DNA from: Bradyrhizobium elkanii WSM2783
GTDB taxonomy: Bacteria > Pseudomonadota > Alphaproteobacteria > Rhizobiales > Xanthobacteraceae
Assembly: GCF_000472865.1 (NCBI RefSeq)
Contig: NZ_AXAP01000090.1
Span: forward strand, 1 to 33,529
DNA length: 33,529 bases
Direction of reading: 5' to 3'
Position numbers and translations under genes: made by a program. Under the pieces are notes generated by a model, which made no database searches, was not told the origin of the DNA, and was given only the letters and a program-made list of their open reading frames with translations. Below are positions 23,587-31,981 of this stretch, one piece after another. Numbering within the stretch: the stretch's first letter is position 1; every line of letters starts with the position of its first letter.

Positions 23587-24885
23587 TTAACCGTGCCGGC
23601 GGGCGGAAGGTTCCAGCTCAAGCAAATTCCCGCCAGGCGTTGCCTCCGCGCCGCACATCTCGATCTGGCGCCAGGCCTGCTCGCGGGCAGCCGGATTGCC
23701 GGTCGCAATCTCCAGGGCAGCCTCCGGAAACGCCATCCGCTCCTTCAGCGGCACCGGACCGCACACGATCATGAAAAAATCGTAAGGATGCGGGCGTTGA
23801 TTGGCCATCACGAACTGAAAATGCACCCGGAAGAACTGCCAGCGGAAGGTATTATAATGCTCCGGCTTCACGATGTCGCGGAAGCGGACCGGCACAATGG
23901 TCGGATTGCGCCTGGTATCGCCGAGTTCGATGCCGTGGCTCGAGATCGGATCGAACTGGTAGAAGTTCATCACGTCCTTGCGGGCCTGGCAGTCGATCCA
24001 TTCGATCGAGGGTTCCAGCGCCAATTGCCGCAAATGGTCGCGAAAATCCTGCGATACCTTGTGAAAGCCGACAATCGGAAGATTGCCGCCAATGGTGAAC
24101 AGCACCACGCGAGGGCCGTGGCGGCCCAATGACGGGTCGAGCCTCAGCGCCCGCGCCAGGATCTCGGTCCCTAAGAACGATCCCGAGCTGTGGCCGACCA
24201 GCACGATCTCGTCGGCATCGCTGCTGCGCGCGATGTTGACGAGGTGCCGTGCAAAACGGTCGATGCGCTCGTCCCACTCCGGACGCCGTCGATGCGAGAA
24301 CTCCCAGGTCCAGATCGTGTCCGACAGGAGATAGAGCACGTAAGTGTTGTTCTCGGTGTATTTCAGCATGGTGCCGAGCACGGCCACGAAGATCGTGGTT
24401 GCCGCGGCAACACTGAAGAGATCGGGGACGCCGATCGCACTAAGCCCCTTTTCGAACACGAACGCGACTGCCGCAGCGCACAACGCTTCCAGCAGCAGCA
24501 CGACGTGCGGATAGGTGATGAACGCCGTGAAACGCCAGTTCGCCCGCGTGAACCGGGCGATCGTGCCGGTGAAGACCAACCCCCAGTAGATCCAGAGGGC
24601 ATGAAACACGGTGCGCCAGATCGGCGCGGCGAGGTCGCGCTGGATGAAATCCTCGAACCGCAGGAAATCGTAGGACGTGCGGGTCTGCCAGTCGGCCGCC
24701 TTGGTCTCAATGGTCCAGGACGCGATCTCGTCGTCGTCGGCAACCTTCGGCCGGCTCATGGTGGCCGATAACTGGTAGAGACGGCTGAATTTCCGCAGTT
24801 CGGTCCTGAACATGCGGTAGTATTGCGCAAGGCCGCGCGGATCGTATCCCTGGATATAAATGATATGGCGGTGCCGAACGCGCAC
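23587..24885 (-). CDS. Membrane-associated alpha/beta-hydrolase-like protein
   Basis: A 432-residue protein of unknown specific function. The N-terminal HIIYIQGYDPRG (7-18) looks like a first strand plus oxyanion loop. Two to three hydrophobic segments follow (about 92-112, 120-145 and 152-175), an unusual insertion that would anchor the protein in the membrane. The nucleophile elbow is GHSSG (231-235, Ser233), and a possible acid is Asp312 in DPISSHG; the histidine is not certain (His355 region). Start: GTG 24885, with GGGGA about 9 nt upstream and no nearby ATG. A small CGGTT/AACCG stem overlaps its TAA stop. It lies between xseB and dxs but is separated from both by 178 and 356 bp. Confidence 0.72.
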   Translation of the reverse strand: MRVRHRHIIYIQGYDPRGLAQYYRMFRTELRKFSRLYQLSATMSRPKVADDDEIASWTIETKAADWQTRTSYDFLRFEDFIQRDLAAPIWRTVFHALWIYWGLVFTGTIARFTRANWRFTAFITYPHVVLLLEALCAAAVAFVFEKGLSAIGVPDLFSVAAATTIFVAVLGTMLKYTENNTYVLYLLSDTIWTWEFSHRRRPEWDERIDRFARHLVNIARSSDADEIVLVGHSSGSFLGTEILARALRLDPSLGRHGPRVVLFTIGGNLPIVGFHKVSQDFRDHLRQLALEPSIEWIDCQARKDVMNFYQFDPISSHGIELGDTRRNPTIVPVRFRDIVKPEHYNTFRWQFFRVHFQFVMANQRPHPYDFFMIVCGPVPLKERMAFPEAALEIATGNPAAREQAWRQIEMCGAEATPGGNLLELEPSARRHG

Positions 24886-25016
24886 TTACTGTCCCCAGAT
24901 GAGATCGGGACTATAGCAGCCAGCGCGATGCGCCAAGAGCTATTTCGGCCGACTCTGGGGAAGACCGGCAGATTCGCCTGAACCTGCTGCCCGATTGCGA
25001 CGCCACGTCGCGGTTA

Positions 25017-25061
25017 GATCATGATCCGATCGGACGGCATCGATCCATTTCTCGGATCATG
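25017..25061. repeat. Inverted repeat downstream of xseB
   Basis: CATGATCCGA (25020-25029) is the reverse complement of TCGGATCATG (25052-25061), with a 22-nt loop. It begins 2 nt after the xseB stop on the minus strand. No T-run follows. Similar ATGATCCG stems are, as I recall, common in these genomes, so it is more likely a dispersed repeat than a classical terminator. Confidence 0.55.
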
Positions 25062-25063
25062 CT

Positions 25064-25333
25064 CTATTGCACGTCGAGCGGCTCGGTTCCCGTGGCCTGG
25101 CCGCTGGCGTCGGTCGTGATCTTGTCGACGCGCGCCTCGGCCTGCCGCAGCAGTTCCTCGCAGCGGCGCTTCAGCGCCTCGCCGCGTTCATAAATCGCGA
25201 CCGATTCCTCAAGTGGCACCTTGCCGTCCTCAAGCCGTTTGACGATCGATTCAAGTTCCTCCATCGCGCGTTCGAAGGAGAGCTTCTTGACGTCGACCTT
25301 GTTGTTTTCGACTTGAGTGGTGTTTTCTGCCAT
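25064..25333 (-). CDS. xseB: Exodeoxyribonuclease VII small subunit
   Basis: An 89-residue subunit of ExoVII, which degrades single-stranded DNA together with XseA. The conserved core is LSFERAMEELESIVKRLEDGKVPLEESVAIYERG (18-51), read here as its two-helix signature, followed by LKRRCEELL and a short disordered tail. xseA is not in the window. The gene is 88 bp downstream of the HDAC-family gene on the same strand and probably shares its transcript. Ribosome site weak. Confidence 0.95.
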   Translation of the reverse strand: MAENTTQVENNKVDVKKLSFERAMEELESIVKRLEDGKVPLEESVAIYERGEALKRRCEELLRQAEARVDKITTDASGQATGTEPLDVQ

Positions 25334-25421
25334 TTACTCGCGTTCCCATTCGCGTTTTTCGGCTGCGCCGTTCCCAGCGCAGAATCAAAGCAATTCTCTG
25401 CGGAAGTAATGTGGCGCCGAT

Positions 25422-26348
25422 TTACGCGCCCATCAATGCGGTGACATGCGCGGCCACCGACTCTTTCAATCCCTGCAGATCATAGCCGCCTTCGAGCACG
25501 GAAACCACCCGTCCGCCGGCGTGCCGATCGGCGAGATCCAGAAGCTTGTGCGTCACCCAGCCGAAGTCGTCGGCCCTCAGGTTGAGCGAGGCGAGCGGAT
25601 CGCGGTAATGCGCATCGAAGCCGGCGGAGATGATGACGAGCTCGGGGCCGAATTTTTCCAATTGCGGCAGGATCAAATTGTCGAACGCCGAGCGGAATTG
25701 CGCACCGCCATCTTCGGGCGCGAGCGGTGCGTTGACGATGGTGTCGTGCTCGCCGCGCTCGCCGCGGCTGCCGGTGCCCGGAAACAGCGGCATCTGGTGC
25801 GTCGAGCAATACATCACGGTCGGATCGGCCCAGAAGATATCCTGGGTGCCGTTGCCATGATGAACATCGAAATCAACCACGGCGACGCGGCCGATGCCGA
25901 ACTTGCGCTGGGCGTGGCGCGCGGCAATCGCGGCATTGTCGAAGAAGCAGAAGCCCATGGGACGGCTGGCTTCGGCATGATGGCCGGGCGGCCGAACCGC
26001 GACGAAAGCATTCGGATGCTCGCCCGACATCACCGCATCGGTAGCCGCAACGGCGCCGCCGACGCCGCGCATCACCGCTTCCCAGGTGCCCGGCGACATC
26101 GAGGTGTCGCCATCGATGTAAACCAGGCCGGAGGTCGGAGCGATGTGGCGGAGCTCGCCGACATAAAGCTCGCCATGGCAGAGCATGACGGAATCGAGGC
26201 CGCCTTCCGGCGCTTCACCGCGTGCGAGCGGTGCGAACCGCTCCTCACCGAGCACCTCGGCGACCGCACGCAACCGGTCGGGGCGTTCGGGGTGGCCTGA
26301 TGGTGTCAGGTGGTCGAGGCAGGCGGAATGCGTCAGAAGAAGGGTCAT
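25422..26348 (-). CDS. Histone-deacetylase-family amidohydrolase
   Basis: A 308-residue zinc-dependent deacetylase of the arginase/deacetylase superfamily. RPPGHHAE contains the active-site dyad His123-His124. Zinc ligands are Asp161 and His163 in DFDVHHGNGT and Asp245 in SAGFDAH. The transition-state tyrosine is Tyr289 in LEGGYD. Bacterial members deacetylate acetylpolyamines, acetoin-related compounds or lysine side chains; the substrate here is not evident. GGAAA is about 7-8 nt before ATG 26348. It is followed by xseB. Confidence 0.92.
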   Translation of the reverse strand: MTLLLTHSACLDHLTPSGHPERPDRLRAVAEVLGEERFAPLARGEAPEGGLDSVMLCHGELYVGELRHIAPTSGLVYIDGDTSMSPGTWEAVMRGVGGAVAATDAVMSGEHPNAFVAVRPPGHHAEASRPMGFCFFDNAAIAARHAQRKFGIGRVAVVDFDVHHGNGTQDIFWADPTVMYCSTHQMPLFPGTGSRGERGEHDTIVNAPLAPEDGGAQFRSAFDNLILPQLEKFGPELVIISAGFDAHYRDPLASLNLRADDFGWVTHKLLDLADRHAGGRVVSVLEGGYDLQGLKESVAAHVTALMGA

Positions 26349-26437
26349 GCAGGTTTCCAGCGCATTCGCTGCGCGTTCTTGCGAGTAAGCCTCTATTTAG
26401 GCGCTTGGCGCCCACCGCGAAAGCCCTCTGTGGCTTT

Positions 26438-26536
26438 CGTAGCCCGGGTGGAGCGCAGCGCAACCCGGGAAACCCGTGCGATTTGCCGTGTGCTGATCGA
26501 AGATCCCGGGTTGCGCTTCGCTCCACCCGGGCTACG
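26438..26536. repeat. Long inverted repeat (family C)
   Basis: Arms of 32 bp (26438-26469 and 26505-26536) are inverted copies with one mismatch; they start CGTAGCCCGGGTGGAGCG and end CGCTCCACCCGGGCTACG, with a 35-nt spacer. It lies between the HDAC-family gene and the 5'-nucleotidase. The stem is long enough to form a strong RNA cruciform or hairpin. It resembles a dispersed repeat of this genus. Confidence 0.85.
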
Positions 26537-26546
26537 GGCCTGTGGG

Positions 26547-28211
26547 TCAGTTGATCCGCTGGATCCGGTTGCCGGGCGCGGACCCAACCGGGCTGTTCGC
26601 CTGGAAATAGGCCTGGAGCGCATCGACATCATAGGGGCCGGTCAGCGGTGCCTGACCTTCTTTCAGCACGGTGAAGCCGTCGCCGCCGAGCGACAGGAAA
26701 TTGTTGACCGTCACCCGATAGGTCGCGGCGGGGTCGATCGGCACGCCATTCAGCGTCATCTTCTCGGCGATGATGCGCTCGCCGTCACTCTTGTTCGCAT
26801 CCCAGGCGTAAGCGAACCCCTTCGACACCTGCAGGATCCGCGGACGCTTCGGGTCAAGCCATTGTTGCTCGAGCGTGTCCTTGATCTGCTTGCCGGTGAG
26901 CGTCAGCGTGATGAGCTGGTTGCGGAACGGCTGGCTCGAGAACAGGTCGGCATAGGTGACGGCGCCGTCCTCTCTCCGCGCAATATCGGTGCGGACGCCG
27001 CCCGGATTGGTGAAGGCGATCACCGCGCCGCCTTTTTCCGGCGCCGTCGTCGCGGCGAGCTGGGCGTCAGCAATGATGTCACCGAGCGCGCTTTCGCCTG
27101 CCTCGTTCGGCACGCGCGACAGCGTTTCCGTGACCGAGCCTGCCGGACGGTCGGCGATCGGTGCGGCCAGCCGGTCGTAGGCCTCGATCAGCGCGCTCTG
27201 GCTCGCGTCCTTGGCCAGCGTCTGGCTGCGGACGATGGTGTTCTCGGCCTTGGCGCTGATGACGTCGCGGGTCTTGGGATCGAGCTTGAGGTCGATCGCG
27301 GTGACGAGCGTGCCGTATTTGTCGCCGGAAGTGACGAGCCGGCCGTCGATGTCGCAGACATAGGCCTGGTGGGTGTGGCCGGAGATCACGACGTCGACCG
27401 CGCGATCAAACCTCTTCACGATGTCGACGATCGGGCCGGAGATGGAGGGGCATTCGTTGTAGTCGCCGGTCGGCAGGCCGCCTTCATGGATCAGGACCAC
27501 GATCGCCTCGACGCCGCGCGCCTTCAGTTCCGGAACGAGCGCATTCACCGTCTCGGCTTCATCGCGGAATTCGAGGCCGGCGGCGCTCGCCGGCGAGATG
27601 ATGTTCGGCGTGCCCCTCAGCGTCAGCCCGATGAACGCGACCGGGATGCCCTCGAATTGCCTGATCTCGTAGGGCGGAAACACGGTCTTGCCGGAGGCCT
27701 TCTCGAAGGTGCTCGCGGCGAGATAGTGGAATTTGGCGCCGGGGAAGGGATGAGGACCGCGGCACTTCTCGGTTGGATGGCAGCCGCCGTTCTGCATTCG
27801 CCGCAGTTCGTCGATGCCCTCGTCGAATTCGTGGTTGCCGACGGAGGCGACCTCGAGCCCCATCATCGACAGCGACTCGATGGTCGGCTCGTCATGGAAC
27901 ATCGCCGACAAAAACGGGCTCGCGCCGATCAGGTCGCCGGCCGCGACGAAGATCGTGTTCTTGTGTCCCTCGCGGAGCTGCCGCACCAACGTCGCCATGT
28001 GCTCGGCGCCGCCGGCGGGCATGACGATCTTCTTCGCTTTGTCGTCGGGATCGCTGATCCGGATGCCGCCCGGCGACGGCCGCAGATAGCCGTGGAAATC
28101 GTTGATCGCGAGGATGCGCAGATCGACGGGCGAGGCGGTTTGGGCCTGGCAAGGTGCAAGGGCAAATCCAGCCATCAGCGCCAGCGCTGCGAGGATGTGA
28201 TGGGTTCTCAT
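26547..28211 (-). CDS. Secreted 5'-nucleotidase / 2',3'-cyclic phosphodiesterase family protein
   Basis: A 554-residue periplasmic metallophosphoesterase (UshA/CpdB-like). Residues 1-24 are a signal peptide. The N-terminal two-metal domain has Asp38 and His40 in INDFHGYL, Asp93 in GDLIGASP, Asn126-His127 in GNHEFDEG, His242, and His279/His281 in GHTHQ. The C-terminal 5'-nucleotidase domain (about 350-530) has NPGGVRTDI and the base-stacking region FLSLGGDGF. Such enzymes salvage phosphate and nucleosides. Start: ATG 28211, which begins the signal peptide; no ribosome site is obvious, and an upstream ATG at 28304 lies in the next gene. Confidence 0.92.
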   Translation of the reverse strand: MRTHHILAALALMAGFALAPCQAQTASPVDLRILAINDFHGYLRPSPGGIRISDPDDKAKKIVMPAGGAEHMATLVRQLREGHKNTIFVAAGDLIGASPFLSAMFHDEPTIESLSMMGLEVASVGNHEFDEGIDELRRMQNGGCHPTEKCRGPHPFPGAKFHYLAASTFEKASGKTVFPPYEIRQFEGIPVAFIGLTLRGTPNIISPASAAGLEFRDEAETVNALVPELKARGVEAIVVLIHEGGLPTGDYNECPSISGPIVDIVKRFDRAVDVVISGHTHQAYVCDIDGRLVTSGDKYGTLVTAIDLKLDPKTRDVISAKAENTIVRSQTLAKDASQSALIEAYDRLAAPIADRPAGSVTETLSRVPNEAGESALGDIIADAQLAATTAPEKGGAVIAFTNPGGVRTDIARREDGAVTYADLFSSQPFRNQLITLTLTGKQIKDTLEQQWLDPKRPRILQVSKGFAYAWDANKSDGERIIAEKMTLNGVPIDPAATYRVTVNNFLSLGGDGFTVLKEGQAPLTGPYDVDALQAYFQANSPVGSAPGNRIQRIN

Positions 28212-28252
28212 GGGGTGAATATGGAGAGGCGCGGCAACGATTTTGCGACGTT

Positions 28253-28306
28253 CCGGTTCAATTTTGCTTGCGCGCAAAGCCGGTTCAATTCTGCTTGCGC
28301 GCAAAG
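28253..28306. repeat. 27-bp tandem duplication across a stop codon
   Basis: Two head-to-tail copies (28253-28279 and 28280-28306) differ by one base. The unit begins CCGGTTCAATT and ends GCGCGCAAAG. The right copy contains the last codons and TGA of the crotonase gene; the left copy repeats them just downstream. Confidence 0.95.
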
Positions 28307-29046
28307 AATGCCTTGAAGGCAGAGACTGCTTCCTTGGAGCGCATCCGCTCGCTGAACAGATGAGCCTCCTGGTCGATGCGGCGGGTCATATCTTCCGGCG
28401 GGAGTTTGATCAGCTTGCGGGCGATTGCGACCGCGTCGGCCGGCAGCGCGCAGATCTCGCGCGCCACTTTCCGCGCTTCCGTTTCGGTATGGCCCGGAGC
28501 CACCACCGCGTTGACGAAGCCGGCGATTCGGGCGTCGTGGGCGTCCATGGTGCGGCCCATCACCAGCATCTCGAAGGCGCGCTGGTGTCCCATCGTGCGC
28601 GGCATCAACAGGCTCGAGGCGCCCTCGGGCACCAGCCCCAGATGGATGAACGGCGTCGCGAAGGTCGCCGTGCTGCTGGCGAGCACGTAGTCGCAGTGGA
28701 ACAGCATGGTGGTGCCGATGCCGATCGCGACTCCGTCGACGGCGGCGATGATCGGCTTCACGTTGTGCGCCAGCGAGTAGAGGAACTTGACCGCGGCGGC
28801 GGTGCGCACCGCGTCGGGATTGGCAGTGGCCTGCTTCAGGAAATCCTCGACATCATGGCCCCCGGTGAACACGCCGGAGCCGCCGGTGATGATGAGGCAA
28901 CGGATATTCGGATTGTTCTGCGCGGTGTCGATCGCATCGCTCATCGCGCGATACATCTCCTCGGTGATCGCGTTCTTCTTCTCGGGCCGACGCATCGTGA
29001 TCACGCGCGTTGCGGCTTCGTCTGATACGATGAGGTGCCCGGTCAT
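28285..29046 (-). CDS. Crotonase-family enoyl-CoA isomerase/hydratase
   Basis: A 253-residue crotonase. The oxyanion-hole regions are GVFTGGHDV (58-66) and the segment IAAVDGVAIGIG (100-111). By my alignment to mammalian hydratase, the two catalytic glutamates of hydratases (Glu144, Glu164) are replaced by Thr113 and Phe133, while Glu141 in TPFIHLGLVPEGASS occupies the position of the catalytic glutamate of Delta3,Delta2-enoyl-CoA isomerases (ECI2 type). It is therefore better described as a likely isomerase in oxidation of unsaturated fatty acids, though automatic naming would be enoyl-CoA hydratase. Start: ATG 29046, with AAGGGA 8 nt upstream. A tandem repeat covers its 3' end. Confidence 0.88.
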   Translation of the reverse strand: MTGHLIVSDEAATRVITMRRPEKKNAITEEMYRAMSDAIDTAQNNPNIRCLIITGGSGVFTGGHDVEDFLKQATANPDAVRTAAAVKFLYSLAHNVKPIIAAVDGVAIGIGTTMLFHCDYVLASSTATFATPFIHLGLVPEGASSLLMPRTMGHQRAFEMLVMGRTMDAHDARIAGFVNAVVAPGHTETEARKVAREICALPADAVAIARKLIKLPPEDMTRRIDQEAHLFSERMRSKEAVSAFKAFFARKQN

Positions 29047-29153
29047 CAAGCGGTCCCTTGCGGAGGCGGCGCCATTGCCGCCGGCGAACACCTCGCTATC
29101 CTACATGATCTCCGCCCGGCTCCCAATGTCCCTCACGGCTTTCCCACGCCCTT

Positions 29154-29200
29154 GTCATTCCGGGGTGCGTCAGGATCACGCAGGCGCGGAATGTATCGGG
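29154..29200. repeat. Intergenic repeat, family D, partial
   Basis: Begins GTCATTCCGGGGTGCG and continues to TATCGGG; it matches the left half of the longer unit at 29894-29999 with several differences. It lies between the crotonase and DinB-like genes. Confidence 0.65.
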
Positions 29201-29216
29201 CGGCCGGAGCCGACGA

Positions 29217-29780
29217 TCACGATCGCCACACGGTATCCTCGGTCCAGCCAAGGCTCGCAAACTCGGCGGCCCTGAGGGGGGCTTCTCCGGCTGAAAAGAA
29301 CTCGTCGAGCTGAGGTGGCTCGATCGCCGTTCCAGACAGCATCGCGTGCGCCTGGCCGCGATGGTGGATCTGGTGCTGGAAGAGATGCATGAGGAGGCGG
29401 TCACAGCGTTCGGTCTGTACGGACGTGCCGCGATTGACCCGCACGATCTCGTTGAGCAACTCGGGCGTCAGGCCGTCACAGATCGCAATCAAGCGCTTGT
29501 CGACGATCGCTTGAGCGCGCTTCAGCTCCGCAACGGTTCGACATGGCACCTCGTTTTCCCAGGCCCGCGGTCCGAGCCATCCGCCTTCGAGCGCGTCAAC
29601 GTAGAACAGATCGATGACGTAGACGTGGTTCAAGGTCCGCTGCAGGCTGGGAAAGAAACCCGTCCGCTCGGCCGCAAAATCCTCCTGGCTGAGATTTTTG
29701 CAGGCCGTGAGCAGCCGATAATTGGCCCACGCGTTGTTGTAGGCGAAAGCGCGATAGGTCTGAACAAATCCGGTGGGCAC
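29217..29780 (-). CDS. DinB-family protein
   Basis: A 187-residue four-helix-bundle protein of the DinB/YfiT superfamily. The putative metal triad is His52 (LNHVYVID), His136 and His140 (FQHQIHHRGQ). DinB-fold proteins include thiol-dependent transferases; the one here has no recognised substrate. Not related to DNA polymerase IV. I place the start at GTG 29780, because GAGGGA lies about 6 nt upstream, whereas the upstream ATG at 29804 has no ribosome site. It begins PTGFVQTYRAFAYNNAWAN, a normal family N-terminus. No operon partner is clear; the flanking gaps contain family D repeats. Confidence 0.88.
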   Translation of the reverse strand: MPTGFVQTYRAFAYNNAWANYRLLTACKNLSQEDFAAERTGFFPSLQRTLNHVYVIDLFYVDALEGGWLGPRAWENEVPCRTVAELKRAQAIVDKRLIAICDGLTPELLNEIVRVNRGTSVQTERCDRLLMHLFQHQIHHRGQAHAMLSGTAIEPPQLDEFFSAGEAPLRAAEFASLGWTEDTVWRS

Positions 29781-29893
29781 GTTTGTTCCCTCACTTGATG
29801 GCATCGCTTGGAAGGACTCGTATGCGCGCGACTATCCTGTATCCCGCGACAGCCCACGGCAGGTTGATCGGAAGCTCGTCCGCGCTCACGCCC

Positions 29894-29999
29894 GTCATTC
29901 CGGGATGTGTGCGCAGCACGCAGGTCCGGAATCCATCGGGCTACAGGCGCAGGCGGAGAAATGGATTCCGGGCTCGCGCTTTGCGCGCCCCGGAATGAC
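29894..29999. repeat. Intergenic repeat, family D, full unit
   Basis: A ~106-bp unit with inverted ends GTCATTCCGG (29894-29903) and CCGGAATGAC (29990-29999), plus inner copies of CCGGAATCCAT and ATGGATTCCGG. It lies between the DinB-like gene and the acyl-CoA dehydrogenase gene. Confidence 0.8.
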
Positions 30000-30021
30000 A
30001 GAAAAAATGCGGATGCGCCGC

Positions 30022-31803
30022 TTACCCCAACAGCACCGCGTCTGCGCCGTTGATGGCCTCCGCGCTGTCGGTGACCGTCTTCTCGAGCGATGGTGCCTGG
30101 ACGGTGACGTTCTCGGCGAAGAAGCGGGCCAGCGCGATATAGCGCTGCGGATCGCCGGCCTCGTCGCCGCTTTTCACGGCGAACGCTTCGCCGGCCAGCA
30201 TGCAGCCGCCGAGCGTCGCGCCGAACAGGCGCAGGTAAGGCGTGGCGCCGGCAAGCGCATCGTTTGGCGCCGAGGCGAGGCGCTCGAGCAACCAGCGGCT
30301 GCTGCGTTCGAGGGCGCCGAGCGCATCGCGCAATTTGGCGCCGGTGGTGCCGAACGCGGGATCGTTGGAAGCTTCCACCTGCTTGACGATCGCGGAGAGC
30401 TCTTCGAGCAGCGCCCAGACCGAGGCGCCGCCATTGGCCGCGAGCTTGCGGGTGACGAGGTCGATCGACTGGATGCCGTTGGTGCCCTCATAGATCGCGG
30501 TGATGCGCGCGTCGCGATAGTGCTGGGCCGCGCCGGTCTCCTCGATGAAGCCCATGCCGCCATGCACCTGCACGCCGAGATAGGCGACCTCGTTGCCGAC
30601 GTCGGTGGAGAAGGCTTTCGCGATCGGCGTCAGCAGCGCGCCGCGCGCGGCCGCATCGCTGCGCACCATCGGATCCTTCGCGCGCGTGGAAATGTCGAGT
30701 GCGACCGCAGTCGCATAGCAGATCGCGCGGGCGGCTGCCGTCATGGCGCGCATCTGCATCAGCATGCGCTTGACATCGGGATGCGCGATGATCGGATCCG
30801 AGCTCTCGCTCTTGCTGCCGACGGCGCGGCCCTGGCGGCGTTCCTGGGCATAGGCGAGCGCCTGCTGGTAGGCGCGGTCGGCAAGGCCGACGCCTTCGAG
30901 GCCGACCGCGAGCCGGGCCTGATTCATCATCGTGAACATGCATCGCATGCCCTGGTTCTCTTCGCCGATCAGATAGCCGATGGCGCCGCCATGGTCGCCC
31001 ATGGTCATGGTGCAGGTCGGGGAGGCGTGCATGCCGAGCTTGTGCTCGACGCCGGAGGGATAGATGTCGTTGCGTGCGCCGAGCGAGCCGTCGGGATTGA
31101 CCAGGAATTTCGGGATCAGGAACAGCGAGATGCCCTTTGTGCCCGCGGGCGCATCGGGCAGGCGGGCGAGCACGAAATGAACGATATTGTCGGTCATGTC
31201 GTGATCGCCATAGGTGATGAAGATCTTGGTGCCCTTGATGCGGTAGGTGCCGTCACCGGCGCGGTCGGCGCGGGTGCGCAGCGCGCCGACGTCGGAGCCC
31301 GCCTGCGGCTCGGTGAGCTGCATCGTGCCGGTCCACTCGCCGGAGACGAGCTTGGCAAGGTAGATTGTCTTCAGCTCTTCGCTGCCATGGGCGTCCAGCG
31401 CCTCGATCGCGGAGAGCGTGAGCAGCGGGCAGAGGCCGAACGCCGAATTCGACGCGCTCCAGATCTCGGTGCAGGCGGCATTGATCACGAGCGGCAAGCC
31501 TTGGCCGCCGAAGGCTTCCGGGCCCGACACCGCGTTCCAGCCCGCGGCCGCCCAGCGCTGATAGGCGTCGGGCCAGCCCGGCGCGGTCGTCACCTTGCCG
31601 TCCGCGAGTTTGACGCCGTTCTGGTCGCCAATGCGGTTGAGCGGCGCCAGCACGTCGCTTGCGAACTTGCCGGCTTCCTCCAGCACCGGCTGGGCGATGT
31701 CGCCGTCGAAATCGCCGTAATGGCCGGCGGCGAGGGCGGCCTTCAGTCCAGCACCATGGTTAAGGGCGAGCAGGATGTCGTCGATCGGCGCGCGGTAGGT
31801 CAT
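30022..31803 (-). CDS. Acyl-CoA dehydrogenase with C-terminal extension
   Basis: A 593-residue FAD enzyme that introduces the 2,3-double bond into an acyl-CoA in beta-oxidation. Signatures: MQLTEPQAGSDVGALRTRA (161-179), GTKIFITYGDHD (191-202), VEHKLGMHASPTCTM (252-266) and QVHGGMGFIEETGAAQHYRD (412-431). The probable catalytic base is Glu439 in YEGTNGIQ. Residues beyond about 460 form the C-terminal domain found in the ~600-residue subgroup (DmdC/FadE-like). Start: ATG 31803, with GGGGAG about 8 nt upstream; the frame is open to 31995 without homology. Chain-length preference is unknown, and the DmdC-like resemblance does not prove a sulfur-compound substrate. Confidence 0.93.
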   Translation of the reverse strand: MTYRAPIDDILLALNHGAGLKAALAAGHYGDFDGDIAQPVLEEAGKFASDVLAPLNRIGDQNGVKLADGKVTTAPGWPDAYQRWAAAGWNAVSGPEAFGGQGLPLVINAACTEIWSASNSAFGLCPLLTLSAIEALDAHGSEELKTIYLAKLVSGEWTGTMQLTEPQAGSDVGALRTRADRAGDGTYRIKGTKIFITYGDHDMTDNIVHFVLARLPDAPAGTKGISLFLIPKFLVNPDGSLGARNDIYPSGVEHKLGMHASPTCTMTMGDHGGAIGYLIGEENQGMRCMFTMMNQARLAVGLEGVGLADRAYQQALAYAQERRQGRAVGSKSESSDPIIAHPDVKRMLMQMRAMTAAARAICYATAVALDISTRAKDPMVRSDAAARGALLTPIAKAFSTDVGNEVAYLGVQVHGGMGFIEETGAAQHYRDARITAIYEGTNGIQSIDLVTRKLAANGGASVWALLEELSAIVKQVEASNDPAFGTTGAKLRDALGALERSSRWLLERLASAPNDALAGATPYLRLFGATLGGCMLAGEAFAVKSGDEAGDPQRYIALARFFAENVTVQAPSLEKTVTDSAEAINGADAVLLG

Positions 31804-31981
31804 GGCGTTACTCCCCGAGGGAACATTGGCGTCGTCTTCCCACGAAACCATGCTTCCCTCAACCGTCCGGATAACCGAATTGAGGGGGAGAAACGGTTGA
31901 AATGGTCCGACTCCCTCTGTAGACCGGCGTTGCCAGACCGAGGGGGCTGCGGCTATGTTCCGCGCCTTCCGGACCTGACAT

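Noticed and set aside
26310..28316. 668-codon plus-strand open frame
   Set aside because: Antisense shadow of the 5'-nucleotidase gene, which has full catalytic motifs on the other strand.
29217..29780. DinB as DNA polymerase IV
   Set aside because: The 187-residue histidine-bearing four-helix protein belongs to the unrelated DinB/YfiT superfamily; polymerase IV motifs are absent.
30022..31803. Dedicated DMSP/methylmercaptopropionate pathway from DmdC-like dehydrogenase
   Set aside because: The long acyl-CoA dehydrogenase subgroup is broad; no dmdA, dmdB or dmdD partners are nearby.
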